Assembly (NCBI GenBank): GCA_031771865.1
Contig: JASISA010000010.1
Span: 806,001 to 870,000, forward strand
Reading direction: 5' to 3'
DNA from: Nothophaeocryptopus gaeumannii
Taxonomy: Eukaryota; Ascomycota; Dothideomycetes; Mycosphaerellales; Mycosphaerellaceae
DNA length: 64,000 nt
Positions 1 to 10,377 of this stretch are shown in pieces. The notes beneath the pieces are model-generated. The model did no database searches. It saw nothing but the letters and a program-made list of their open reading frames with translations, and had not been told where the DNA came from. A program made the translations under genes and the position numbers. Each line of letters begins with the position of its first letter. The stretch's first letter is position 1.

Positions 1-781
1 TGGTATTGCAAACCAGATGCAGGTTCTCGTAATTCTGACGAGTGCTGTGAACATAAGCATGTGCGGAATCGGAGCGGCGACCAGTATCGCGGTTGATCCA
101 CTTGAGCCAATGCTCAGCACCATGGCCAGTGACCAGATCTTGGAGATCGTCCGTGACTGGGATGCCTTGGGACTCGACCGCACGGAGGAAGTCTTGCATG
201 ACCGGGTATGTGTAGTTGCCAAAAGAGACCTTGATCGGGCCATCAAAGCCGTGCAGGTCTCGGTTTTGGCAAGCTCGCTGGTATGTCTCATGCTTCTTCA
301 TCAAAGGAATGAGCTCCTTGGTGGTCCAGCCCTTGGCTTGGAAATCATCGTAATCAGAAGCAGACGCACGCGTGTACATCTGTAACGACATCAGCTCTCG
401 TTTTCAGGCCCAACCGCTTCCAAATTGCTTACCATGAAGTTGATGGAGGAACCACCACCAAGGATGTGTGCCGCCGGAACGATTGCACGGCGACCAGAAA
501 GCCACTCGGATGGGCGAGAGTAGTAAAATGAAGCGGTCTTGCTGTCCAGCTTCATGTTACGCGGGAATATACCTGGACGATACACCCACGGATTGTTGAG
601 GTTGTTCTCGCCAGCCTCAATGAGCATGACCTGGAGCTTGTGGTCCAAGTTGGCCAAACGGCCAGCAACAACGCATCTGGATCTCGTCAGCCTTCCGAGT
701 CCATACCGACTTCATCGTCCAAACAAACCCGCATGATCCTCCACCGCACACAATGATATCAACTTCGTCTGGGATCGTCAT
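1..781 (-). CDS. AOX1: Alcohol (methanol) oxidase, GMC family, 5' part (partial)
   Basis: FAD-dependent GMC oxidoreductase that oxidises short primary alcohols to aldehydes plus H2O2 in the peroxisome. The start ATG is at 781-779 and the protein begins MTIPDEVDII, then the Rossmann dinucleotide motif GGGSCGC. GGGSSINFMMYTRASASDYD is the conserved GMC signature region, and a typical AOX stretch (HAYVHSTRQNYENLHLVCNT) runs to the window edge. Exons on the minus strand are 781-729, 676-433 and 379-1. Introns 728-677 (52 nt) and 432-380 (53 nt) have GT..AG ends and join in frame. About 225 of roughly 660 residues are visible, so the catalytic His/Asn and the C-terminal peroxisomal signal lie outside. 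The family match is by recalled sequence similarity and is strong. The symbol is used in the general fungal sense. Confidence 0.93.
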
Positions 782-3221
782 TTTGACGACTTGTTCCTTC
801 GATCAAGCTTTTGATGGTTTTGGTAGGAGGGTCAAGGTGGATGTTGATCTGGAGAGGGTGAGATCGAGGAGTAGAATCCTGATACATCTTCCAACTGGTG
901 GTACATGGCCGTATATCAACATCAATGCCCCGCACAGTCAGGTGCTTCGGGAAAGAGGAGCTTTTGCGTATTCCACTTCGAACCGGACAAGGATGTAAAG
1001 GGAGTTGAGATGAGCAGGCTGCAGGTGTAGCTTACGCCACGCGGGCCAAACAGCAATGAGAATTGGCTGCAAGGAGTCGAGAGGCTCGTCGCGGCGATAT
1101 CCATCTTTGGTGAACAGACTCGCCGAAAGGAAGAGGAGTTGCCTTCCAACTGTAGTGCCAAGCACGATGGCCATGCCCTTTTTGGATCGAGGTTCACGAA
1201 CGCAATGCAGCAAGCCAAGGGCCAGCGAGGTACACCGCTTGTCTACATCCTCACATCGACCTCTATCCTGTGAGTTGCAGGCCCGCACGCCTCTCGTTCC
1301 CATCTCCAAGCCACTCTCAGCCAGTGAACGGATGTGCGGAGAATCCTGGTCTGGCAGGCATCACCGCAGTTGCTCGGCGCATGATCGAGTCCACAGCCCA
1401 GCCAAAAGCGATCGCGTTGCACCAGGGTCAAAGCAATGAGCTGTGTTGCAAAGGCCTGAGAGCTTGCGGCTGCGTTGACCTCTCAATGCCTTCGAAACCA
1501 CCAGTACCTCGATACCTCCACCTTGATGCCCCTACCAAACACCTGGATATCAGCTACTGTATCGATATTCGATGGACACCAGCTTGCTCCCACTTCAGCA
1601 ACGACCTCTGAATCGGCGTCTTACTACACATGCTGCCCGGCTGCAACAGATCAAGCGATTCTGACAACACCTGAAGTCCATATAGAACCGATCCACACTA
1701 CTCCTGTAGCTCCAACGGAAGCGGGCAGCGACTCGCAGGACCATTCCTCCCGCAACCTTCTCCTCTGCCAACACTACCAAAAACACTGACTGGAGAGGGG
1801 GCATATGGGGCCTGAAGAACGTACCGAGCATGCATGGCATTGGCTGGATTCGAGAGCTGCCATGTGAGAGAGAATACGTAACGCCCCATGGCTGGTACCC
1901 TGCAGCAGCTCAAGGTCGAACTCTCTCCACATTTTCACACGACGTACGCAACTGTCCTGCAGGCGCACTCGCGGACCTGCAAGCATCTTTGCGGGGAACC
2001 CTGAAGATGGAGGAGTGCAGGTCCCTCACTCTGCCGATATCCGAACTCCCCTTCAGCTCTCAATATTGCTCATTTGCTATTCAGCACCGCAATGCACTGA
2101 AGGAGCCGAAAGCATACCTTTTGAGAATACGGAGAAAAAAGAAATCTGGACTCGCTCAGAGTGTGAGCTGACAATCTCCTTCTCAACAGCAGTCTCCGTA
2201 GTCCAGATCATCTGATATCTTCCAGGAGCAGAACAAGGACCGGCATAGAGGATATGACACCAAAATGCCGGAGTGCACCGGCGCGGACGATGTGGAAAGC
2301 CTCAATCTGACAGGCAAGCTCAGACCGGAGACGGAAGAATTGACGATTGCTAGACCCAGTCCTCAACCTCCAGCTTCAGCTTCAGCGCTTCTCGTATCCT
2401 ATAGGATCAAGTGCCCCATATGTACGTCTGTCGGCGTACGCTGCCGTTCCTGTACGCTGCTGCTACTTCTGCGTCTGCTCCGCACGAGGATCCAAGAACC
2501 AAGGAGGAGGAGGAGGAGGAGGAGGAGAATCCGCCAGACCGTCCGCGGGGCCGTCCGAGTGGCTGGTGCGAAAGCGGTCCAACTTCGTCCGTCGAAGAAT
2601 CCTTTTCGTCAAACGTGAACTGATGAAGTTTGAGAGGTCTCCATCGCAGCGCAAGTCAGGTCTCATCTTTTTTCTATCTTCTCTTTTCGTCAACGACGGC
2701 ATTCATCGCTTTTCTACTCTCCAGCGCACTCTCTCCGGACGTACATCAACGTCGCTTGCTCAACCCATCACAGCCTTCGCAAGCAACAGGCAGACCAGCA
2801 CCCTCGCTGGAACATCCGGTCACTGCTCTGCCTGCTCGCACGCGAGAATCCCCAGGTAGGAATATGTCACACCCTGAATGGCTAGATGGCGACTGCGTGA
2901 TACGTTTCTTGTCTCGGATTGGAGAGCTATCTGCTGAATGAGACCCTAATCTTCAAGATCCCAAGTCTAATAATCTACAATGACCAGAGATACCCCATTG
3001 TACAATCGCAGGTCCTTCAAACTTGACCTGCGCTTCTTCCGAGTAGTGCTGTGCTGTATTGCATGTATGCTGTACACTTCAATCGTGAGTAGTCGCAGCT
3101 GTCCGTTCGAAGCCGCTTTCAATAGTACCTCACTTCTTGGTATGTTGCTGTCTCCTGATCCCTTCAACCGTTTCACCTCTTCCCTGTTGCAGATCTTCGT
3201 CCCAACAGATGCGCGCTCAGA
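782..3221. other. Long intergenic region, no convincing gene
   Basis: This is the upstream side of the alcohol oxidase gene and the 3' side of the 943-aa gene. Short ORFs on both strands have no recognisable motifs, poor codon regularity and no plausible splicing partners. It contains a (GGA)n microsatellite near 2502-2528. Promoter elements for the oxidase probably lie in the first several hundred bases, but no specific site is identifiable by eye. Confidence 0.5.
2502..2528. repeat. (GGA)9-type microsatellite
   Basis: A perfect GGA trinucleotide run of about nine units lies in non-coding DNA between the alcohol oxidase gene and the 943-aa gene. The short ORFs crossing it (poly-Glu, poly-Arg or poly-Pro depending on frame) are artefacts of the repeat. 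Confidence 0.9.
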
Positions 3222-6053
3222 TCAAACTTCGTAGATAGTAAGCCTTTCCTCCAGGTCGTCCTGGTCATCTTCACGCTCGATAACCAACCGATGGCGACTT
3301 GCATGACTGGCCTCGGAGATCACAGGTGAGCTTGTCGGACCGTCTTGCATCCCCTCCCATTCTTCCGGATAATCTTCATTTTCGATCGGAACGTCCACAT
3401 CTTCGTCTTCGTCGACTTCAGTGTCGCCATCGTCGCCTCGAGAATCGAAGTGGGAGCGTGGTGTGGGATGCGTGAATGGGGTCAAGCCTCGAGCTCGTAT
3501 GCTGGCGGCTTGACTGCTGCGTTCGCGGTGGACCTCTTCGGAGGTATATGGTGATGGTGGCTCGCGGCTGTACCTGGGAGTGAAGCCAAACTCACGCCAT
3601 TCGATTGCAGGCGAGGAGGATATTCTGCGTCTCTTTTGGCCATACTCGCTGGAGTATTCCAGATCAGCCGTCGAGCCGCCGACTTCGAGAGAAGCCACTC
3701 GTCGTTTAGGAATCGCATCTGCCTCCATGATGTGCGCTGAGACCGAGCTAGGCAACGAAAGCGATCGTTGATGCTCATGTCGTCGCGAGACTGGCGATCC
3801 TATAGACATCGTGTCGACCGCAACAGTGCCCTGATCACGCTCCTCGTCCGCAGCGTCCCAGTCAGAGTCCTGCGAAGCGAATGACGAATGCACGCTGTCA
3901 ACGTGGTCAAGACGCGAATTATGAGTCCAATAAGCCTCCACAATCTGGCCAACGAATTGAGCAGCCTGTATTTCGCCTTCCGTGTCGTACATAGGTAGCT
4001 CTCTCAGCTTCGGCCATGTCCAACCAAGCTCTGTTGATTGTAGATAGCCTTCCGGTGTGGTCAAATACAATCGCCTTTCGCCGTTGGCTTTCATGAAGAC
4101 GCTTGATTCCAGAAAGCTGGCAGACCAGGTGGCAGGCGTTACCATCTCTGCAGGAGACAAGAATCGTAGTCGGGAGGATTTCCGAACTTTGCGCAACGGT
4201 ATGAAGCGTTCTTGCAGTCCACGATATCTCTCTGACGCCGACGAGGAGATCTTGTCTTTATCAGGCAGGCTGTCTCCAAAGGCAGAAGAGATGATCTGCA
4301 GAACATTGCCAGCATCTGGAGCAGCAATCTCAACGTCGTGGACAAGCCCTCGGCTCGCCAGACGCTGGAAAACGGTACCGCTAGGTCCGCATGCCTTGGG
4401 CGAAAGCCACTCGCCTTGAGTATCCTTTGCCCACGCTTCAATCGACTCGGTTGTCCACCCGCCGCTGGACTTGAAGGAGATCTTCGGCGCTTTGTGATCA
4501 CCGTTCCACTCTTCGGAGGCTTGTGTCATTGAGCGCAGCGAGTATTGCGTCGACTGCTCAGCAGAGAACCAGACTCCTGGCAGCTGCCGCCCAAACGGTA
4601 ACAGGACAACCTGCACAGTCCATGGTCGAGCATGCGATGGAAGGGCAGCGCTTTCGAGGTCAGAAATTCTGGATTCTAGAGCAGCGATGCGAGGCTCTGT
4701 CTGTGCGTTAGCTGCAAGCGTCGCAAGGACGACTGCTTCAGTCTGGGCTGCAGCGTTCATGTCAAAGGAGCCATCAGACTCGAAAGAGCTTGTGTCGGGG
4801 AGCAGTCGCTTTCGCTTGCTGCTAGAAGCCTCAGCAGATTCCGTTTGCCCAGGTGGTGGATTCTCCTCGCGCCAAGTCTCAAGATCAGCAAGCCGGCTCT
4901 CGAAAGAGCTCAGCTTCTGGTCAGTATCGTCGACCAGCTGAGCCTTGTCATGCTCCACACGCCAGGCCTCGAGATCCAAGAGCCGACCATCGACCATCGA
5001 GAGCTCGTTTTGTACTTCGCCTGGCATAGCGCTGAAGGACATACTTTCCAAGGTGTTGATACGCCGTCCAAAGTCCATGATGCTGTTGCACATCTCTTGA
5101 ATGGATAGTGATGGACCTGCACGAACTGGAGAAGGCCTTCTGGGTTGACTCGTCTCTGATGGCGGCGCTGGGTGTTGCCTCGCCATCATATCCTGAGCAG
5201 CATTTCGAGAAGACTGAGACCTCGGAATACGACTTGGTGGAGTGCTTAGATGTGCTCCTGTGCCCTTTGTAGCCCTGAAATCAGGTGTGCCACGCACGCT
5301 CGGAGTTGCGACCTCTGTGGCTACCTCAGTAGCGCTGTGCTGCTCAGGTTGGTGAAGAAGAGGCTGATTCTGCGGAATCGTCACGGGCGGGCCCATCACG
5401 CGGTGCTGGCCAGTATTATTTGGAGGCGGTAGAGGACCGAGATTCTGAGGTTCATCGATCACGCTGGGCACGGCCGTCGAAGGCAGCTTCGACGTATTGC
5501 CAGATTCCACGCCATCTTGCTGTCGCGCGAACCCGTTCAACGCCTCCCATAAGCGAGCATTGATAGACGGTGGGTCTGACAGCTGCGATCCGTTCCTGAT
5601 GCCCAGTCCGGCCGTGGTGGGAACAGTAGCTGGCCGCTGTTCAACAGCCGCATCGGGTGAGTCTCGAACTAGCTCGCTCCATGGAGGCGCTACGAAGGTC
5701 GCTTGTTGACTCGTAGGCCTTGCGTGCGGTTGTGACGGGTGAGCGGTGTGTAGTGCATTCTCGGGGAATTGTGAGTTCGACTGGCCCAGTCCAGAACCGG
5801 CAGTTTGTTGTATATGGTCGTGAAAACACGCGTGATGTCCACAGAAGCACCAGGCTCTTTCGCCGTCATTATTGACAGAATATGTGTTGTTCAACCAAAA
5901 TCTCCTACATCCACACGTCGGAGCCTTCACGCCTGCGCTTAGGTCTCGGAAGCTGCACTGTCCATTGGGAAGGAACAGCTGCTCTATCCTACTGCCGCTG
6001 CCACCATCTACAGATACTCGACCAACGGACTGACCAAAGTGATATGCCGCCAT
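3222..6053 (-). CDS. 943-aa conserved-looking fungal protein with Cys/His motif and coiled coil
   Basis: One uninterrupted ORF of 943 codons from the ATG at 6053-6051. Around residues 43-80 it has a cysteine/histidine cluster, CGCRRFW followed about 18 residues later by WCFCGHHACFHDH, which looks like a small metal-binding module. Residues ~80-330 are low-complexity Pro/Gln/Ser-rich. Around residues 330-470 there are coiled-coil repeats of the form RLLDLEAWR.., RLADLETWR.., RISDLES. The region after ~480 is more ordered (WFSAEQSTQYSLRSMTQASE) and may be a globular domain. The C-terminus is acidic and disordered (DTEVDEDEDVDV). No signal peptide or membrane segment is seen. The function is not recognised; a nuclear or regulatory scaffold is possible but is inference. 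Its length and ordered blocks make a real gene very likely. Confidence 0.85.
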   Translation of the reverse strand: MAAYHFGQSVGRVSVDGGSGSRIEQLFLPNGQCSFRDLSAGVKAPTCGCRRFWLNNTYSVNNDGERAWCFCGHHACFHDHIQQTAGSGLGQSNSQFPENALHTAHPSQPHARPTSQQATFVAPPWSELVRDSPDAAVEQRPATVPTTAGLGIRNGSQLSDPPSINARLWEALNGFARQQDGVESGNTSKLPSTAVPSVIDEPQNLGPLPPPNNTGQHRVMGPPVTIPQNQPLLHQPEQHSATEVATEVATPSVRGTPDFRATKGTGAHLSTPPSRIPRSQSSRNAAQDMMARQHPAPPSETSQPRRPSPVRAGPSLSIQEMCNSIMDFGRRINTLESMSFSAMPGEVQNELSMVDGRLLDLEAWRVEHDKAQLVDDTDQKLSSFESRLADLETWREENPPPGQTESAEASSSKRKRLLPDTSSFESDGSFDMNAAAQTEAVVLATLAANAQTEPRIAALESRISDLESAALPSHARPWTVQVVLLPFGRQLPGVWFSAEQSTQYSLRSMTQASEEWNGDHKAPKISFKSSGGWTTESIEAWAKDTQGEWLSPKACGPSGTVFQRLASRGLVHDVEIAAPDAGNVLQIISSAFGDSLPDKDKISSSASERYRGLQERFIPLRKVRKSSRLRFLSPAEMVTPATWSASFLESSVFMKANGERRLYLTTPEGYLQSTELGWTWPKLRELPMYDTEGEIQAAQFVGQIVEAYWTHNSRLDHVDSVHSSFASQDSDWDAADEERDQGTVAVDTMSIGSPVSRRHEHQRSLSLPSSVSAHIMEADAIPKRRVASLEVGGSTADLEYSSEYGQKRRRISSSPAIEWREFGFTPRYSREPPSPYTSEEVHRERSSQAASIRARGLTPFTHPTPRSHFDSRGDDGDTEVDEDEDVDVPIENEDYPEEWEGMQDGPTSSPVISEASHASRHRLVIEREDDQDDLEERLTIYEV

Positions 6054-7243
6054 TGGCGGGCCACCAATGGCCGTTGGTCACCTAGCATGCCATTCCTCGG
6101 TATGGACGAAGTGTAGAGATGTGATTGGTCGCGAGCAGGCGGTCGTTTTGGACTCGGGTTGGTAGGTATCTTCGTTCGCTATATAGGATCGTGGAAGGCT
6201 AATTTACAGGTTGAGAGGGATGTTTAGGTATTCGTAGACAATGGTCAAGGCTCTGGTGATTCGTCAATGGGATTGCGTGTTGTAGTTGCGAATGCGTTGA
6301 TACGGGCAAGAAAGTCACCGTTGAGAAAGATGGAGCGCGCACGACACCTCGAGTACAGACCTCAGACCCCACGCTATCGCTACCGCCAAACCAGGGTCCT
6401 GGTAAGCTGCTTGACCAGATGAAGCATAGCTGGACATCTGGAACATATGCCAATTGGTGCGGCATCAACTCCGTGCCCTGCTCCAGGTTGGCCTGCCGAT
6501 CGAGGAGGCCGCCCGTGTAAGGTTGACATTCACTTGCACCACCTCGAAGAACACGCACGCACGATTTTGTAGCAGACACGCGACCTCTAAATTCGGCGAC
6601 TTTTTCCCGAAACCAACAGAAGTCCTTCAAGCATTGATCATGAGAACAAGAGAAAGAGAAGCTATGTTCAGACTCCCTCCATCCCGCGGCCGTTGATGCA
6701 TACCCGGCACCCTGGGCTGCGGCGAGGAGTCATCGGCCTGCAGGTTTCGATGTCACAGCAACCATCGACCTGATCACCAGGCCGCTACTATTACGAAGCC
6801 GCCTACCAGTCTGGTGGTCTGGCGGAGAATGCTTCATGACCTTGAAGACGGGTTGAATCTGGAAGAACCCGAGCACAGCTATCGGGAACAACTCTTGGGC
6901 GTCCAGTCTCCCAAGGCCCATTGGGGCTTGGTTCAGGGCTAGAGAGAATATCTAGCGACCTCAGCCATCAATTACCGGCTGAGGCACGCAAAGCTTGCCC
7001 GTGCATCGTAGAGCAAACCCGTCTGATTGAAAGACTTTGGACTCGGTGCACGCTCTTCGCAGTCGAGGCGGAGCAGCTGTGTCCTAATCGGGCACCGCAG
7101 AAACCCAATAACATGAGAGAGGCTTCGCCGCCTGCGCTGGTCAGGTTCAAGTATTGTACATCTACGCATTGCTCTCGACTTTGGTCTCTATCTTTTTCTA
7201 CTCACCATTTTGACTAGTCCCCCAAAGTTCGCTCAAGACATCA
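6054..7243. other. Intergenic region between divergent genes
   Basis: This region separates the minus-strand 943-aa gene from the plus-strand 397-aa gene, so it should hold both promoters. The last ~60 bases before 7244 are pyrimidine-rich (around 7180-7225), a common fungal core-promoter/TSS signature. Small ORFs here lack motifs and were not called. Confidence 0.45.
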
Positions 7244-8437
7244 ATGGACGCCGTTGATACCTTTCGTCGCCGCCTCAACTGGACTCGTGGCTGGCTCAAC
7301 AGCCATGTCCAAGAGAACATAGCTACCGATGACATTCAAGTTATCAACAACGAAGAACTCGACGCATCCGACTACGGCGTCATCTCTCTATCCGAGAGGC
7401 AGTTGTCACACCAAGAAATCATTTCCCTCAGCTCTCAAGATCCCGCAACTTCTTGCTGCAGCAGCAACAACGGAATAGCAATCAACGAACAACCCACTCA
7501 AGAGCAGATCGCGAGGAGCCGGCATTGCTCATCCTGCAGCTGGCCGCCCCCTTGGTGTCAACTCTGTTTCAGCGAGCATTTCGCCTACAAAGCGCACGAC
7601 GAGGACTTCTACGAACGCGATTGCCTCGACACCCACGCAGCAGACCTCTCTATCAAATCCGCCATAGCCTACGAGTTGGCCGGTCGTCACCCAGAGAATA
7701 CCTTCAAAGACTTGCGATCGGCGGCCAAGGCTAAGAAACGGAAGCGGACCGAGCGAGAGAAATACTACTACTATCGCACGGTCAAACCAGGCCAAGTCAA
7801 CGCCCTCCACGTGAGCATCGAAGCTAAAATTCATCCCTGGTACAAACAACACCTCTACTCCGAAGGCTCCCTCTTCACAATGACCAAATCCCAACTCTAC
7901 GCCGAAGCCCAACGCTACCCTCGTCCACCAATCTACCACCGCCCCCGAAATACCAAAGCATCGCATATGTGGACACTAGCATACGAAAAACAAGTCAAAG
8001 CCCGGAAACACGCTACCCAGCGTCTCGAGCTGGATATCGAAGAAAACGCCCTCTTCGAAGAAACCGACCTCCCCGATTCCGTCTGGCCATACCTAAGCGG
8101 CGACGACCGCGCAGCGCGTTACAACGACTGGTGGAGATCCTCCCGCCGAAGCGATTACTGCGAAATTTGTGAAGTGTTTTGGGCAAGATGCTGTGGATGG
8201 GATCATTTTGAGGTTGGGAGGGTGGAGAGTTTACATTTTGAGTCAGATGGGAAGGGTGGGGAGTGGAAGATGGGTTGGTATTATAATATGCCGCTACAAG
8301 AAAACCGGGGACCGGGGGTGTTGGAGTATGGGATGACGGATTGGTTTTATCCGGAGAGGAAGGATGGGGAGTTGTTTGATGATTGGGATGTTTGGTTTCC
8401 GGAGCAGATAGTGGGGAAGTTGACGGTTATGAGTTGA
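7244..8437 (+). CDS. Hypothetical 397-aa Cys/His-rich protein
   Basis: Single-exon ORF starting MDAVDTFRRRLNWTRGWL. Two cysteine clusters could bind metal: CSSCSWPPPWCQLCFSEH near residues 95-112 and YCEICEVFWARCCGWDH near residues 306-322. A basic patch KAKKRKRTEREK around residues 162-173 could be a nuclear localisation signal. The ending (WYYNMPLQENRGPG.., DWFYPERKDG) is aromatic-rich and looks folded. No family is recognised. Composition changes abruptly inside the gene: codons before about position 8165 mostly end in C or A, and later ones mostly end in G or T (see findings). The reading frame continues through the change, so this is not a frameshift. Confidence 0.8.
   Translation: MDAVDTFRRRLNWTRGWLNSHVQENIATDDIQVINNEELDASDYGVISLSERQLSHQEIISLSSQDPATSCCSSNNGIAINEQPTQEQIARSRHCSSCSWPPPWCQLCFSEHFAYKAHDEDFYERDCLDTHAADLSIKSAIAYELAGRHPENTFKDLRSAAKAKKRKRTEREKYYYYRTVKPGQVNALHVSIEAKIHPWYKQHLYSEGSLFTMTKSQLYAEAQRYPRPPIYHRPRNTKASHMWTLAYEKQVKARKHATQRLELDIEENALFEETDLPDSVWPYLSGDDRAARYNDWWRSSRRSDYCEICEVFWARCCGWDHFEVGRVESLHFESDGKGGEWKMGWYYNMPLQENRGPGVLEYGMTDWFYPERKDGELFDDWDVWFPEQIVGKLTVMS
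8155..8185. other. C/A-rich to G/T-rich strand-composition switch
   Basis: Counted by hand on the + strand: 7861-7980 has 49 C and 17 G, while 8221-8400 has 15 C and 73 G. The transition is completed within a few dozen bases inside an open reading frame. Confidence 0.8.
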
Positions 8438-8909
8438 ATGTGACCGCCTCATGTATGATGTTCCTCCCTTCGTATTTAAGAAGTCGTGATTGAGGAGCTC
8501 TGTTCCTCTCTACCTAATCCTGCGAGATGCCGGCTCGAAGGTAGCTCATCATATAGTGCTCAATCCAGTGAGTCGTGAAAGCCGTGCCCACTAATTGCAT
8601 TCTTGCCTCTGATGCTTTCGCTCCCCTGCAAGACATGCGACGCTGCATGGATTGGTCAATCCTTGGATGCCTTGGCGGCAGGTACCTCCCGAGAGCGCTC
8701 TTAAATGCAGGCAATGCTGCAGCCAGAGGTTAACCTCTTCTATACTGCTTGTCTCATGTCTTCCATGCTGCGTTCTTCTGGCCAGACGTATCTCATCTTC
8801 TACTCCTGTTAATTCCACTGCATGAATATTTTAGTGGTCTGTTTCCATGCGTCGAGGACTTTCTGAATCGTGTCCCAGCTGTTGTTGGCCTTCTGCATGT
8901 CCTCCAAAA
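8438..8909. other. Convergent 3' intergenic region
   Basis: 3' flanks of the 397-aa gene (plus) and the 2EXR-like gene (minus). No coding or RNA feature was seen. Confidence 0.4.
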
Positions 8910-9437
8910 TTATAAAAGCTTTGCCCATTGCAACCGTTCTAGAAGATCGGTTGTCTTGTCATGCGGTGCCAGCCTCAACGGGATACGCTTCTCGTAACAG
9001 GCTCGCAGAAGTCTCAGCAGCCCAGGCCAGCTTGGGTTGTGCGGCACACGGGAGTCTCTCAATTCGAAGGCGCCGTTTCGCCAGTGGGCGCCCGTCTGAC
9101 CGAAGAAGCATAGTGGAGCGCCGATACTGAAGTCAGGCATGCTCAACTCGAATTTGTTCTTGTCATAGTAGAACGTGGCAGCTTCAGATCGAATCTCCTT
9201 GCACGTGCGTAATAGAGCGGGTTGCTGGAAGTTCTGGCGATCGATGCGGATGGAATCAGGCGAGCTCAAGGCGTATTCCCATATCGTTTCGCGCAACTCC
9301 GGAGGTAGTTCGAGGAGAAAGCAGGTCTTCTGCGCAGCGATTTTGCTCGCAAGTCGTTGAACTTCTCGAGCGTCTTTGGCGTCCAGCTCGGCAATGAGCG
9401 CTGCGATCTGAGCCGGCTTGCTCAGTACAGCCGCCAT
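8910..9437 (-). CDS. Small 2EXR/F-box-like protein
   Basis: 175-aa single-exon ORF. Residues ~40-56 read FLLELPPELRETIWEYAL and ~74-84 read LLRTCKEIRSEA. This is the core of the fungal 2EXR/F-box-like domain, a short module found in large lineage-specific ascomycete families. The N-terminal 38 residues are helical and Ala/Lys-rich. Such proteins are often drawn as possible substrate adaptors, but their biochemistry is mostly unknown. The start ATG at 9437-9435 is the first in frame. The protein is short for the family (often 200-350 aa), so a missed terminal exon is possible. Confidence 0.72.
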   Translation of the reverse strand: MAAVLSKPAQIAALIAELDAKDAREVQRLASKIAAQKTCFLLELPPELRETIWEYALSSPDSIRIDRQNFQQPALLRTCKEIRSEAATFYYDKNKFELSMPDFSIGAPLCFFGQTGAHWRNGAFELRDSRVPHNPSWPGLLRLLRACYEKRIPLRLAPHDKTTDLLERLQWAKLL

Positions 9438-10377
9438 GGTGTGTTCGGTCTAGGCTTGAAAAATTGTCAGTGAACACATGCCGTCTCGTGCAACAGACCG
9501 CTACTCACTTGCGTAGGCAGAACGTCAATGTACGTTGGAAGAGAGATCACTGAGAGAAGCGAAGGCTTTGAGATTGCAATGTGACAATTTCAAGCGCTGT
9601 CGCTAAGGTGAGGTTGCGTTTGACGCATGTGATGAAGCTAACTTGGCGGTAAGAGTTGAAATGTGAAGCTGGCGCCACGGTCTTGACGAATGTGCAAGCT
9701 TGAATGATTTGCAGCTACCTACCTAGTGTCGGCAGAATTCGTCCTGGACAACACAAATTCCAGCGTCAGCTACCCGACAAGTTATCTTTCACTGTCAGAT
9801 CTTCCGTCGACGGTGCTACAAGCCTCAGCAGGAGCGGAGCGCCCAGTATGAGACATTGCAAAAGATCCTCCTCATCCTGTGCGCTTAGTAGCTCTAGGCT
9901 CCTGAAAATCAAGTCGGCTTGCCGAATTTCCACGCCGGACACGCTTGGATTATCTGCAATTTGGCATCGCTTCGATAGACCAGCTTGAAACACCTCGTAT
10001 CTGTAGGCCCCTAGTCTACAACAGCGCACTTCGAAAACTCTGCACGCTGCCTTATAGAAAGCACAGAGTCCATGATCAAGTGTCCTGAGCCGCAAACACT
10101 TGACCTATTGTGTAAGTATCAGCATGGAGATGCTTAAGCAAGGGTACACGGGACAAATGCATAAGATAGTATGTTAAGGGGCCTTCTGAATAATATTATG
10201 ATGTGAAGGAGAAAGAGGAAAGCATGGGAGAAGTGTGGTGTCGTCAACGAGGAGCCGCGATGCTCGGCCACTGCCGACAGCCAATGAAAGCGCAGACAAT
10301 GCTGATTCAATGGCAAAGGGAAGTCCACCAGCAGCAGCGCCTCAGTCTGTCCAGCGCAACATTCACACCACATCACC
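9438..10377. other. Intergenic region upstream of two divergent genes
   Basis: Holds the promoters of the minus-strand 2EXR-like gene and the plus-strand complex I gene. A 109-codon minus-strand ORF at 9766-10095 was considered and not called. Confidence 0.4.

Noticed and set aside
9766..10095. 109-codon minus-strand ORF near the 2EXR-like gene
   Set aside because: Partly protein-like composition, but no motif, no splice partner and uncertain start; could be UTR.
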